64,000 nucleotides of DNA from Pseudomonadota bacterium. Its GTDB lineage: Bacteria > Pseudomonadota > Alphaproteobacteria > Sphingomonadales > Sphingomonadaceae. The notes below the pieces were generated by a model. The model saw only the letters and a list, made by a program, of their open reading frames with translations. It ran no database searches and was not told the DNA's origin. Positions 32,804 to 41,105 of the stretch are shown piece after piece. Within the stretch, counting starts at the first letter, position 1. Each line of letters starts with the position of its first letter. The position numbers were made by a program, and so were the translations under genes. Location: NCBI GenBank assembly GCA_020160755.1, contig JAIUPN010000012.1:84949-148948 (forward strand), in the 5' to 3' direction.

Positions 32804-33499
32804 TCAGAGACTGTCGACGAGCACCAGTTCGGCGTCATCGACGGCTTCGACCTCGATCGTGCCGACATCGCGGAGCGCGATGCCGTCGCGGGGATCGGCG
32901 TCCTTGCCGTTGACACGGATACGGCCCCTGGCGGCGACGAGGTAAGCGTGGCGTCCGGCTTCGAGGTCGTAGGAGACGCTTTCACCGGCGTTCACCGTTG
33001 CCGCCGCGACGCGGGCATTGGCGCGGATCGGCAGGGCATCATCGCCCTCGATCCCGCTCGCCAGCGTCACGAACTGGCCCGACCGGTCGGCCTGGGGGAA
33101 CTGGCGCGCGCCCCAGCCCGGATTGCCGCCGTCACGGTCGGGCATGATCCAGATCTGGAACAGCGTCGTTTCCTCATCCTCGAGGTTGAATTCGCTGTGC
33201 GTCACGCCGGTGCCCGCGCTCATCACCTGGACGTCGCCCGCTGCGGTGCGGCCGGTGTTGCCCATGCTGTCGCGGTGCGTGATCGCGCCGGTGCGGACAT
33301 AGGTGATGATTTCCATGTCGCGGTGCGGGTGCGGGGGGAAACCCGCCTGCGCCGCGATGGCGTCGTCGTTCCAGACGCGGAGCGCGCCCCAACCCATGCG
33401 GCCTTCGTCATAATAGTTCGCGAAGGAGAAATGGTGGCGGGCATCGAGCCAACCATGGTTGGCGTGGCCCAGCGTGTCGAATTTGCGAATGTCGATCAT
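32804..33499 (-). CDS. Pirin family protein
   Basis: A 231-residue bicupin. The N-terminal cupin has the pirin metal motif FPPHPHRDMEIITYV (three His and Glu), followed by GDVQVMSAGTGVTHSEFN with the fourth ligand region. Bacterial pirins include quercetin 2,3-dioxygenases (YhhW) and regulators of metabolism. Nearest to the LysR gene and probably first in the leftward cluster pirin-azoR-wrbA-DODA. Confidence 0.93.
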   Translation of the reverse strand: MIDIRKFDTLGHANHGWLDARHHFSFANYYDEGRMGWGALRVWNDDAIAAQAGFPPHPHRDMEIITYVRTGAITHRDSMGNTGRTAAGDVQVMSAGTGVTHSEFNLEDEETTLFQIWIMPDRDGGNPGWGARQFPQADRSGQFVTLASGIEGDDALPIRANARVAAATVNAGESVSYDLEAGRHAYLVAARGRIRVNGKDADPRDGIALRDVGTIEVEAVDDAELVLVDSL

Positions 33500-33635
33500 G
33501 GCCTTGTCCTTTCTTTCGTCGCCGGTCCGGATCCTTGTGTCCGGCGGCGTCGTTCGTTGAGGACAAAATAGGGATGTGTATCGTTTCGAAAATAGCGTAG
33601 ATGGAAAATCATCGTTTCCAATTGAGAGGTATTGC
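33500..33635. promoter_or_regulatory. Divergent promoter region, pirin cluster / LysR gene
   Basis: This 136-base intergenic region is A+T-richer near 33563-33620. ATCGTTTC occurs twice (in GTATCGTTTCGAAAAT and TCATCGTTTCCAATTG), and TTTCGAAA forms a short palindrome. The divergent layout is typical for LysR autoregulation with activation of the neighbour. The exact operator cannot be fixed from one sequence. Confidence 0.5.
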
Positions 33636-34571
33636 GTGGCGCTTCCCGATTATGAAGGCTGGGCCTGTTTCGTCGCCGTGGCAGAGGGCGGCAGCTTCAC
33701 CGCTGCGGCGGCGTCGCTTGGCTTGTCGAAAGCGAGCGTGTCGAAAGCGGTGACGCGGCTCGAGGCATCGCTCGGCATCACTTTGCTCCACCGCAGCTCG
33801 CGTGTCGTGGCCGTGTCGACCGCCGGGGCCGGCCTGCTCGACGAGGCGCGCGCGATGGTCGCGGCGGCGACCGCGGCGACCGAGGCGGCGCGCGGCGATC
33901 GCGTCGACCTCGCGGGGCCGATCCGCCTCGGGGCGCCGATGAGCTTCGGGATCAAGGTGCTCGGCCCGCCGCTGGCGGTGTTCCTCGAACGCCATCCGTC
34001 GGTCGAGATCGAGGTGCTGCTGAGCGATGCGCGCAACGACCCGGTGGCCGAGGGTATCGACCTGACGCTGCGTATCGCGCCGCTCGCCGATTCCAGCCTG
34101 CTCGCGCGCACGATCGCCCCGGTCGCGGCGTCGGTGATCGCCAGTCCCGCCTATCTGCAAAAGCATGGCACACCGAAACATCCGCTCGAACTGTCGGGGC
34201 ACCGGCTGATCGGGTACGGCCATCGCCAGCGCGCGATGCCGTTGCATTTCCATCGCAAGGGCGAAGAGGTCACGGTGCTGCCGACGGGGCCGCTGTTCGC
34301 GAACAATGGCGACATCGCGGTGCCGCTGGTCGCGGCGGGCGGCGGGATCGCGGTGCTGCCCGACTTCATCGCCGCCGACGAACTGGCGTCGGGGGCGGTG
34401 GTGCCGATCCTCACCGACTGGTCGATGCCGCAGGCGCATCTGCATCTGTTATCGCCGCCGTCGCGGCTGCGCCCGGCGCGCGTGAAGGCGCTTTCGGATC
34501 ATCTTGTCGACACGCTGAAAATCTCGTGCACCGGCGCACACGAGCAATATCTGGCGCTGCATAAAGCATAG
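33636..34571 (+). CDS. LysR family transcriptional regulator
   Basis: About 311 residues from GTG 33636, with GAGAGGT a few bases upstream; the open frame extends to 33576 without conserved sequence. The winged helix reads FTAAAASLGLSKASVSKAVT followed by RLEASLGITLLHRSSR, standard for LysR. The co-inducer domain ends in a VDTLK type segment. It is transcribed away from pirin-azoR-wrbA-DODA, which it most likely controls in response to quinone or electrophile stress. Confidence 0.92.
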   Translation: MALPDYEGWACFVAVAEGGSFTAAAASLGLSKASVSKAVTRLEASLGITLLHRSSRVVAVSTAGAGLLDEARAMVAAATAATEAARGDRVDLAGPIRLGAPMSFGIKVLGPPLAVFLERHPSVEIEVLLSDARNDPVAEGIDLTLRIAPLADSSLLARTIAPVAASVIASPAYLQKHGTPKHPLELSGHRLIGYGHRQRAMPLHFHRKGEEVTVLPTGPLFANNGDIAVPLVAAGGGIAVLPDFIAADELASGAVVPILTDWSMPQAHLHLLSPPSRLRPARVKALSDHLVDTLKISCTGAHEQYLALHKA

Positions 34572-34604
34572 GACGCGGTCAGGACACTGTTGCAAATAGG
34601 CCGC

Positions 34605-34639
34605 GACTCGTGGATTTCCGCGGGTTAAATCAAAATTAA
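34605..34639 (+). promoter_or_regulatory. ctrA control region: GANTC site and full CtrA box
   Basis: GACTC at 34605-34609 is a CcrM methylation site. At 34625-34639 lies TTAA-ATCAAAA-TTAA, an exact TTAA-N7-TTAA CtrA box followed by CC. The pair lies 130-165 bases before ctrA. It suggests autoregulation plus methylation-dependent timing as known in Caulobacter. Direct evidence is the sequence; the regulation is inference. Confidence 0.8.
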
Positions 34640-34767
34640 CCTTTTCCCTTCATTGGTTTCATGGTTAATGTTCCGGCAGTCCTGCAACGGGGGTTGGTCG
34701 GTGACATCCTTGATGGTCATGCGATCGGGTTGCGGGATCATCGTGGGAAACAGTCAAGGGGTGCCCA

Positions 34768-35475
34768 ATGCGCGTACTGCTGATCGAGGACGAGCCGACG
34801 ACCGCGAAAGCGATCGATACGATGCTCACGACCGAAGGCTTCAATGTCTATACCACCGATCTTGGTGAGGAAGGCCTGGACCTGGGTAAGCTCTATGATT
34901 ACGACATCATCCTGCTCGACCTGAACCTGCCCGACATGCACGGCTATGACGTGCTGAAAAAGCTCCGCACCGCCAAGGTGCAGACGCCGGTGCTGATCCT
35001 GTCGGGCATTTCGGAAATGGATTCGAAGGTGCGTTCGTTCGGCTTTGGCGCCGACGATTATGTCACCAAGCCGTTCCACCGCGACGAGCTCGTCGCGCGC
35101 ATTCATGCGGTCGTCCGCCGGTCGAAGGGCCACAGCCAGAGCGTCATCAAGACGGGCAAGCTGGCGGTCAATCTCGACACCAAGACGGTCGAGGTCGACA
35201 CGACGCGCGTGCATCTGACCGGCAAGGAATATCAGATGCTCGAGCTGCTGAGCCTGCGCAAGGGCACGACGCTCACCAAGGAAATGTTCCTGAACCACCT
35301 CTATGGCGGGATGGACGAGCCCGAACTGAAGATCATCGACGTCTTCATCTGCAAGCTGCGCAAGAAACTCGCGCTCGCCTGCGGCGGCGAAAATTATATC
35401 GAGACGGTCTGGGGCCGCGGTTATGTCCTTCGCGACATCGACGACGAAGGCAATGAGGTGCGCCGCGTCGCCTGA
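34768..35475 (+). CDS. ctrA: Cell-cycle response regulator CtrA
   Basis: A 235-residue OmpR/PhoB-type response regulator. The receiver domain starts MRVLLIEDEPTTAKAIDTML with the acidic pair, the phosphoacceptor is Asp51 in IILLDLNLPDMHGYD, and the conserved Lys is in YVTKPFHRDEL. The C-terminal winged helix includes LTGKEYQMLELLSLRKGTTL and VWGRGYVLRD. It closely matches alphaproteobacterial CtrA, master regulator of cell cycle and motility genes. The protein ends in VA, hydrophobic like the ClpXP degron of Caulobacter CtrA. Confidence 0.96.
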   Translation: MRVLLIEDEPTTAKAIDTMLTTEGFNVYTTDLGEEGLDLGKLYDYDIILLDLNLPDMHGYDVLKKLRTAKVQTPVLILSGISEMDSKVRSFGFGADDYVTKPFHRDELVARIHAVVRRSKGHSQSVIKTGKLAVNLDTKTVEVDTTRVHLTGKEYQMLELLSLRKGTTLTKEMFLNHLYGGMDEPELKIIDVFICKLRKKLALACGGENYIETVWGRGYVLRDIDDEGNEVRRVA

Positions 35476-35510
35476 CGCCGCGCCCGTTCTGACGAGCTAA
35501 CCGAGGGAAC

Positions 35511-35542
35511 CCGGCGCGGAGCGATCCGCGCCGGTTTTCTTT
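35511..35542 (+). terminator. Rho-independent terminator of ctrA
   Basis: CCGGCGCGGA-GCGA-TCCGCGCCGG is a perfect 10-base stem with a tetraloop, followed by TTTTCTTTT. It lies 36 bases after the ctrA stop. Confidence 0.93.
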
Positions 35543-35677
35543 TGTGTTGCAGGGAAATGTAAGTAGGCCAACGGCCGCTTGCGGACACCAGTCACTTGCA
35601 GCCTGGCGTTTAGGATGACACCTATTGGCGATCGCGGCGGCCGTTTTGGGAGCAGAAAACTGAGTTTGTTCTCTCAG

Positions 35678-36010
35678 ATGAGGTCTTATTGGCACACCAT
35701 GGGTGCGCTTCGTTTCATTCTCTTCTTTTGGGGATTGTTGGCCCTTTTCATTATTTATGGCGTCGTTGGCTGGTGGACCGCGAACAAGATAGGATGGCCT
35801 GAAGCTTACGGCTTTCATTGTCGGGGAAAAGGCTGTTTATGGGTGAGCCTAAGTTATAGCCATAAATTGCTTCACGCGGCCACACTATATGAGCTGCTGC
35901 ATTTCGCGTGGCTTTGGTTCATTCCAGCGTCCACATTTACCGTCGTTGCTTCGGCATTGACACGGAGATGGATAAGGCGTCGGCGGAACAGGATCAGGCC
36001 CATGCTGTGA
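35678..36010 (+). CDS. Hypothetical membrane protein in A+T-richer segment
   Basis: About 110 residues from ATG 35678 (MRSYWHTMGALRF). Two hydrophobic spans are visible: ILFFWGLLALFIIYGVVGWW and FAWLWFIPASTFTVVASAL. A short loop with two cysteines lies between them and an Arg-rich tail follows. The open frame begins earlier (35579) without a good start. Codon use is clearly less G+C-rich than in the neighbours, suggesting recent acquisition or an orphan gene. I recognise no family. Confidence 0.45.
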   Translation: MRSYWHTMGALRFILFFWGLLALFIIYGVVGWWTANKIGWPEAYGFHCRGKGCLWVSLSYSHKLLHAATLYELLHFAWLWFIPASTFTVVASALTRRWIRRRRNRIRPML

Positions 36011-36022
36011 TTTGATCGGCGT

Positions 36023-36050
36023 GGATCCCTGATCGAGTCCGGGAGGACGA
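36023..36050. repeat. Solo decayed copy of CCCGGACTTGATC repeat
   Basis: The sequence agrees at about 25 of 28 bases with the right copy of the inverted pair at 26609-26636. It lies just after the A+T-richer orphan gene. Confidence 0.7.
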
Positions 36051-36106
36051 AGCTGGGTGACCTGGCGACAGCTCACCACCCGTAAGCAGCTCCCCTACCG
36101 CGCATG

Positions 36107-36138
36107 AAAAAGGGCGGCAGTCCTTGCGGACGCCGCCC
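36107..36138 (-). terminator. Rho-independent terminator of the rpsM-rplQ operon
   Basis: On the minus strand GGGCGGC-GTCC-GCAA-GGAC-T-GCCGCCC forms an 11-base-pair stem with one bulge, followed by TTTTT. It lies 26 bases after the rplQ stop. Confidence 0.93.
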
Positions 36139-36163
36139 CTGATCCTGTGCAAGGCGGTGAAGC

Positions 36164-36586
36164 TTATGCTTCTTCCAGTGCCTCGTCATATTGTTCGACG
36201 GGGCCCGAATCCTGGCCCTTGGCGTCGACGTCGCGGTCGACGAATTCGATGATCGCGATCGGCGCCGCGTCCGAGGCGCGGATGCCGGCCTTGATGACGC
36301 GCGTGTAGCCGCCGTTGCGGTCCTTGTAGCGTTCGGCGAGAACGTCGAACAGCTTCACGAGCTGCGCGTCGTCCATCAGACGGCTCATCGCGAGGCGACG
36401 GTTGGCAAGGCCACCGCGCTTGGCGAGCGTGACGAGCTTTTCTATGTAGGGACGCAGTTCCTTCGCCTTGGCGACGGTCGTCGTGATCTGCTCATGCTTG
36501 ATGAGCGAGGCCGACATGTTGCGGAACATTGCCGCGCGGTGCGCGCTCGTGCGCTGCAGCTTCCGGCCACCCGATTTATGACGCAT
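36164..36586 (-). CDS. rplQ: 50S ribosomal protein L17
   Basis: A 140-residue protein that opens MRHKSGGRKLQRTSAHRAAM with FRNMSASLIKHEQI, the invariant L17 start. It binds 23S rRNA near the peptide exit tunnel. The acidic C-terminal tail (GPVEQYDEALEEA) is an alphaproteobacterial extension. It is the last gene of the leftward rpsM-rpsK-rpoA-rplQ unit, about 110 bases after rpoA, and a strong terminator follows. Confidence 0.98.
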   Translation of the reverse strand: MRHKSGGRKLQRTSAHRAAMFRNMSASLIKHEQITTTVAKAKELRPYIEKLVTLAKRGGLANRRLAMSRLMDDAQLVKLFDVLAERYKDRNGGYTRVIKAGIRASDAAPIAIIEFVDRDVDAKGQDSGPVEQYDEALEEA

Positions 36587-36695
36587 AATCCATTCCTTCG
36601 TTTGTCAGAGGGGCCGTTCAAGGTACCCCAAGCCAGGTCGATGTGCGGGCCGACCCCTTCCCGTTGTGAGCCCCGGCCGAAGCCGGGGCGCAGGA

Positions 36696-37754
36696 TCAGC
36701 CGAGAAGTTCCTGTTCGAGCTTCTTGGCCATTTCCTCGATATTTTCCGGCGGCCAGCCGGGGATGTCCATGCCGAGGCGCAGGCCCATCGACGACAGCAC
36801 TTCCTTGATTTCATTCAAGGACTTGCGGCCGAAGTTCGGCGTGCGAAGCATTTCGGCTTCGGTCTTCTGAACGAGGTCACCGATGTAGATGATGTTGTCG
36901 TTCTTGAGGCAGTTCGCCGAACGGACCGACAGTTCGAGCTCGTCGACCTTCTTGAGAAGGAAGCGGTTGAGCTGGTTGACGTCCGATTCATCGGCGGTGG
37001 TCGGCGATGCCGCCATGCCGATGAGGCCGCTGTCGTTCATCGCTTCTTCGAAGTGGACGAAGACCTGCAGCTGGTCCTGAAGGATGCGCGCGGCATAAGC
37101 GACGGCGTCTTCCGGGGTCACCGTGCCGTCGGTTTCGACGGTCAGGTTCAGCTTGTCATAGTCCAGTTCCTGACCGATGCGGGCATTGTCGACCTTGTAG
37201 GCGACCTGACGCACGGGCGAGTAGAGCGAGTCGACCGGGATCAGGCCGATCGGCGCGTCGATCGGACGGTTGGCGGTCGCGGGGACGTAACCCTTGCCGG
37301 TGTCGGCAACGAGTTCCATGTTCAGCGTCGCACCGTCGTCGAGGTGGCAGATGACGTGGTTCGGGTTCATCACCTTGATGTCGCCCGATACCATGATGTC
37401 GCCGGCCTTGACGGTCGCGGGACCGGTCGCCGAAAGCTGGAGCCGCTTCGGGCCTTCGCCTTCCATCTTGAGCGCGATCTGCTTCACGTTGAGGACGATG
37501 TCGGTGACGTCTTCACGCACGCCGGCGAGGCTCGAGAATTCGTGCAGCACGTTCTCGATCTTGATCGACGTAATAGCCGCACCCTGGAGCGACGAGAGCA
37601 GCACGCGGCGCAGCGCGTTGCCAAGCGTCAGGCCAAAGCCGCGCTCGAGCGGTTCGGCGACGAAGGTCGCCTTGCGCTTGCCGTCGCTGCCAGCCTTGAT
37701 TTCCAGGTTGCTGGGCTTCTTCAATTCCTGCCAGTTCCGGATATTGACAGTCAT
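36696..37754 (-). CDS. rpoA: DNA-directed RNA polymerase subunit alpha
   Basis: 352 residues, normal for alphaproteobacteria. The N-terminal assembly domain contains EPLERGFGLTLGNALRRVLL and an IENVLHEFSSLAGVREDV segment. The C-terminal domain has ELSVRSANCLKNDNI and GRKSLNEIKEVLSSMGLRLG, the helices that contact UP elements and activators. It dimerises to nucleate polymerase assembly. It lies in the canonical place between rpsK and rplQ. Confidence 0.98.
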   Translation of the reverse strand: MTVNIRNWQELKKPSNLEIKAGSDGKRKATFVAEPLERGFGLTLGNALRRVLLSSLQGAAITSIKIENVLHEFSSLAGVREDVTDIVLNVKQIALKMEGEGPKRLQLSATGPATVKAGDIMVSGDIKVMNPNHVICHLDDGATLNMELVADTGKGYVPATANRPIDAPIGLIPVDSLYSPVRQVAYKVDNARIGQELDYDKLNLTVETDGTVTPEDAVAYAARILQDQLQVFVHFEEAMNDSGLIGMAASPTTADESDVNQLNRFLLKKVDELELSVRSANCLKNDNIIYIGDLVQKTEAEMLRTPNFGRKSLNEIKEVLSSMGLRLGMDIPGWPPENIEEMAKKLEQELLG

Positions 37755-37855
37755 AGACTTCCCTTTGCTTTGGGCGGGACGGGCAGGGGTCGACTGCCGC
37801 GTCCAGCGAGGATTTTATGCGGGCGACGCCCCGGCGGGGCGCGCCCGAAGAGACG

Positions 37856-38245
37856 TCAGACGCGGCGGCGCTTGGCCGGGCGGACGCCATTGTGCGGGAT
37901 CGGCGTCACGTCGCGGATCGACGTGATGTGGAAACCGACCGCCTGCAGGGCGCGCAGGGCCGATTCACGACCGGCGCCAGGGCCCTTGACTTCGACTTCC
38001 AGCGTGCGGACGCCGTGTTCGGCGGCCTTCTTGCCGGCGTCTTCGGCGCAAACCTGCGCCGCATAGGGGGTCGACTTGCGGCTGCCCTTGAAGCCCATCA
38101 TGCCGGCGCTCGACCAGGCAATGGCATTGCCCTGCGCGTCGGTGATGGTGATCATCGTGTTGTTGAAGGTCGCGTTGACGTGGGCGACGCCCGACGAGAT
38201 GTTCTTGCGTTCGCGCCGACGAAGACGCTGCGGTTCACGAGCCAT
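37856..38245 (-). CDS. rpsK: 30S ribosomal protein S11
   Basis: A 129-residue protein with the S11 core HVNATFNNTMITITDAQGNA, WSSAGMMGFKGSRKSTPYAA and the C-terminal HNGVRPAKRRRV. It forms part of the 30S platform near the E site. It follows rpsM by about 105 bases and precedes rpoA by about 100 bases. Confidence 0.98.
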   Translation of the reverse strand: MAREPQRLRRRERKNISSGVAHVNATFNNTMITITDAQGNAIAWSSAGMMGFKGSRKSTPYAAQVCAEDAGKKAAEHGVRTLEVEVKGPGAGRESALRALQAVGFHITSIRDVTPIPHNGVRPAKRRRV

Positions 38246-38349
38246 GATATATTCCTAACCTAATCCTGAATGGCCGGTGGCGGGCGGTGCGCCGCTGCCC
38301 CGGCAGGGGAAAGAAACAAGGAAGCGCGCCCGGGAGGACGCGCTCGACC

Positions 38350-38718
38350 TTACTTCTTCTTGCCGGCGATCGGCTTGGCCTTGCCCTTGCGGGTGCGCGC
38401 ATTGGTGTGCGTGCGCTGGCCGCGGACCGGAAGGCCCTTGCGATGACGCAGGCCGCGATAGCAGGCGAGGTCCATCAGGCGCTTGATGTTCATCGCCGTG
38501 GTGCGGCGAAGGTCACCCTCGACCGTGTGGTCGGCGTCGAGCGTTTCGCGGATCTGCAGGATTTCGGCGTCCGAAAGGTCCTGAACGCGACGCGTGTGGT
38601 CGATGCCCAGCTTGTCGGCGATGTCGACCGCAGTCTTGCGACCGATGCCGTGGATGTAGGTGAGCGCGATGATTACGCGCTTGTTGGTGGGCAAATTGAC
38701 GCCCGCGATACGTGCCAT
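38350..38718 (-). CDS. rpsM: 30S ribosomal protein S13
   Basis: 122 residues from ATG 38718 (MARIAGVNLPTNKRVIIALT). The helix-two-turn-helix IHGIGRKTAVDIADKLGID and the C-terminal RTHTNARTRKGKAKPIAGKKK are diagnostic. It contacts 23S rRNA and L5 at the subunit interface. The usual upstream neighbours secY and adk are absent; instead a promoter and about 200 non-coding bases separate it from an unrelated gene. Confidence 0.98.
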   Translation of the reverse strand: MARIAGVNLPTNKRVIIALTYIHGIGRKTAVDIADKLGIDHTRRVQDLSDAEILQIRETLDADHTVEGDLRRTTAMNIKRLMDLACYRGLRHRKGLPVRGQRTHTNARTRKGKAKPIAGKKK

Positions 38719-38854
38719 GGGGTACTTTCTCCTGCTCCACAGGGCCGGTGGCAATCGGCCCCATCTCAAAGCGTCTGATTTTCCAACGCAAAAAACGGAC
38801 CACGATGCGCACGCAGGCGCTTCGCCGTCCGGTCAGGCTGTCGGAATGCTCGCG

Positions 38855-38883
38855 CAACTAAGGTGAGTCGCCTCGATTGTCAA
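38855..38883 (-). promoter_or_regulatory. Promoter upstream of rpsM
   Basis: On the minus strand TTGACA (38878-38883) and TAGTTG (38855-38860) are separated by 17 bases. A GANTC site (GAGTC, 38865-38869) lies in the spacer. It would give a leader of roughly 130 bases before rpsM. The rest of 38719-38917 shows no gene. Confidence 0.6.
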
Positions 38884-38917
38884 GCGAAGTGCGGTGGTTT
38901 GCGCCGCGGATCGGCGG

Positions 38918-39709
38918 TCAGGACGACGATGTAAGAGCGACGGCGCGATCATGCAACCGGGCGACGACGGCCCGGTGGATTCCGGGGGCGCAGGCGATGA
39001 CGCCAAAGGCTTGCGCGCGCGGGGTATTGAACTTCAGCGGCTCGCCAAAGGCATCGGTGACGGTCGCGCCGGCCTCGCTCGCGATCAGCGCCGCCGCGGC
39101 GACGTCCCACTCGAAGCCCCAGCGCAAGGTCGCGACCAGATCGGCGCGGTCGTCGGCGACGAGCGCCATGCGCAGCGCGATGCTGTTCGGCTTGGTCACC
39201 ATGATCAGGTCGCGGTCGATCTTGGGCAGGCTGTCGGCGGGGACGCGCGATCCGTCGAAGATCATCCGCCGGCTCGCGCGCAGCGTCTCGCCGTTCAGGG
39301 TCGCGCCCTTGCCCTTTTGCGCGACCCACAATTCGTCGAGCGCGGGGGCGTAAAGCACCCCGAGTTCGGGGGTGCCGTCGATGACAAGTGCGACCGACAC
39401 GCACCAGCCCGGACGCCCACGGATGAAGTCGCGTGTGCCGTCGATCGGGTCGACGCACCACATCGCGCGGCACGACAGGCGGTCGGCGTTGTCGGCGGTC
39501 TCTTCGGACAGCCATCCCGCCTCGGGCACCATCGCGCCGAGCACGGCCTTCAGGCGCGCGTCGACGGCGAGGTCGACGTCGCTGACCGGGTTGTCATGCG
39601 ACTTGTGCCAGACATCGACCGGCCGCCCCTCGCCGCGCCAGCGCGCCATCGCCATGTCGCCGACCTCGCGGGTCGCGGCGATCACGGCTTCGAGGTTGCG
39701 GCCCGGCAA
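38918..39709 (-). CDS. Inositol monophosphatase family phosphatase
   Basis: A 263-residue Mg-dependent phosphatase. Metal ligands are in WLSEETADN (Glu), WCVDPIDGTRDFIRG (Asp-Pro-Ile-Asp-Gly-Thr) and GFEWDVAAAALIASEAG (W-D-x-A-A). The family includes inositol monophosphatase, histidinol-phosphatase HisN and CysQ nucleotidase. The sequence resembles HisN/CysQ-type alphaproteobacterial members but does not decide among them. It starts four bases after the pmbA stop and is probably co-transcribed. Confidence 0.88.
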   Translation of the reverse strand: MPGRNLEAVIAATREVGDMAMARWRGEGRPVDVWHKSHDNPVSDVDLAVDARLKAVLGAMVPEAGWLSEETADNADRLSCRAMWCVDPIDGTRDFIRGRPGWCVSVALVIDGTPELGVLYAPALDELWVAQKGKGATLNGETLRASRRMIFDGSRVPADSLPKIDRDLIMVTKPNSIALRMALVADDRADLVATLRWGFEWDVAAAALIASEAGATVTDAFGEPLKFNTPRAQAFGVIACAPGIHRAVVARLHDRAVALTSSS

Positions 39710-39713
39710 GGGC

Positions 39714-41057
39714 TCAGCTCGACGCGACGGTCATGCCGTCGATGCGCAGCGTCGGCGCGTTGGTGCCATGGCGGAATTCGAGGTCGTCCGCGGGGACAAG
39801 CGCGGCGAACATGTCGATCAGATTGCCCGCGATCGTGAATTCGGCGATCGGCCCGGCGAGCGCGCCATCCTTGATCAGGAAACCCGATGCGCCGCGGCTG
39901 TAGTCGCCGGTCACCGGATTGACGCCCTGGCCGATCAGCTCGGTGATATAAACGCCGTCGGCGATGCCCTCCATCAGCGCCGCGGGCGTCACGCTGCCCG
40001 CCGCGAGGTGGAGGTTGCTCGCGCCGACCCCGGACGCGCCGCCGCCGCGGCTCGCATGACCCGTCGGCGTCAGACCGAGCTGTTTTGCCGAGGCGGTATC
40101 GAGCAGCCAGCCGGTGATCTTGCCGCCCGCCACGATATCGCGCGCCGCGGTCGGGAGCCCCTCGCCGTCGAAGGCGCGGCTGCGGAGGCCGCGTGGGCGG
40201 TGCGGTTCGTCGCGCATGACGATGCTGCTGTCGAACAAGATCCGGTCTTCCTTGCCGAGCAGGAAGCTGGTGCCGCGCGCGATCGCGGGTCCGGCGATCG
40301 CGCCGAGCAAATGGCCGACGATGCCGCCGCTGACGCGCGGGTCGAGCAGCACGGGAAGCTTGCCGTTCGGCGCCTTGCCGGGGTTCAGCCGCGCGACGGC
40401 GCGGGTGCCCGCACGATGGCCGATGTCGGCGGCGCTTTCGAGGTCCGCCAGATGGTGCGCACTGTGCCAGCCATAGTCGCGCTGCATCGCGGCGCCTTCG
40501 CCCGCGATGACGCTTGCCGACAGGCTGTGGCCGCTCGATCCATAGCCGCCGGCGAAGCCGTGGCTGGTCGCGAGGGCGAAGCGCGTGCGGCTGTGGCTCG
40601 CGCTGCCGCCTTCGCTGTTGGTGACGCCATCGATCGCGCGCGCGGCTTCCTCGGCGGTCAGCGCGGCCTCGCGCAGCGCCTGCGGATCGGCTTCACTGCC
40701 GTCGTCGAGGTCGAAGTCGGGCGCCGCCCCCTTGAACAGCAGTTCCTCGGGAGCAAGGCCGGCATACGGGTCCTCGGGCGCTTCGCGCGCCATCGCGACG
40801 CAGCGTTCGACCAGCTTCGCAAGTTCACCCGCATCCATGTCGGCGGTCGACACGCTGGCGCTCCGCTGGCCGACGAAGACACGGAGCGAAATATCCTGCC
40901 CCTCGGACCGTTCGACATCCTCGAGCGCGCCGAGCCGCATCGAGACCGAGGTCGCGGCGTTGCAATAATAGAGCGCGTCGGCGGCATCGGCGCCGGCCTT
41001 GGTCGCGGCGTCACACAGCATCTGTGCGCGATCGAGGGCTTCGGAAACGGTCAGCAT
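39714..41057 (-). CDS. pmbA: TldD/PmbA family metalloprotease-like subunit
   Basis: A 447-residue protein of the TldD/PmbA family. The C-terminal half has the conserved RGTSFLLGKEDRILFDSSIV, PRGLRSRAFDGEGLPT, and GASNLHLAAGSVTPAALMEG. It lacks the HExxxH of TldD, so it is the PmbA (TldE) partner. The heterodimer degrades or matures peptides. No tldD is in the window. It is followed closely by the phosphatase gene. Confidence 0.9.
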   Translation of the reverse strand: MLTVSEALDRAQMLCDAATKAGADAADALYYCNAATSVSMRLGALEDVERSEGQDISLRVFVGQRSASVSTADMDAGELAKLVERCVAMAREAPEDPYAGLAPEELLFKGAAPDFDLDDGSEADPQALREAALTAEEAARAIDGVTNSEGGSASHSRTRFALATSHGFAGGYGSSGHSLSASVIAGEGAAMQRDYGWHSAHHLADLESAADIGHRAGTRAVARLNPGKAPNGKLPVLLDPRVSGGIVGHLLGAIAGPAIARGTSFLLGKEDRILFDSSIVMRDEPHRPRGLRSRAFDGEGLPTAARDIVAGGKITGWLLDTASAKQLGLTPTGHASRGGGASGVGASNLHLAAGSVTPAALMEGIADGVYITELIGQGVNPVTGDYSRGASGFLIKDGALAGPIAEFTIAGNLIDMFAALVPADDLEFRHGTNAPTLRIDGMTVASS

Positions 41058-41105
41058 GTCCGCGCCCTATACGGCGCGCGGCAAAGCGTCAAAATCTAAG
41101 TCTGA

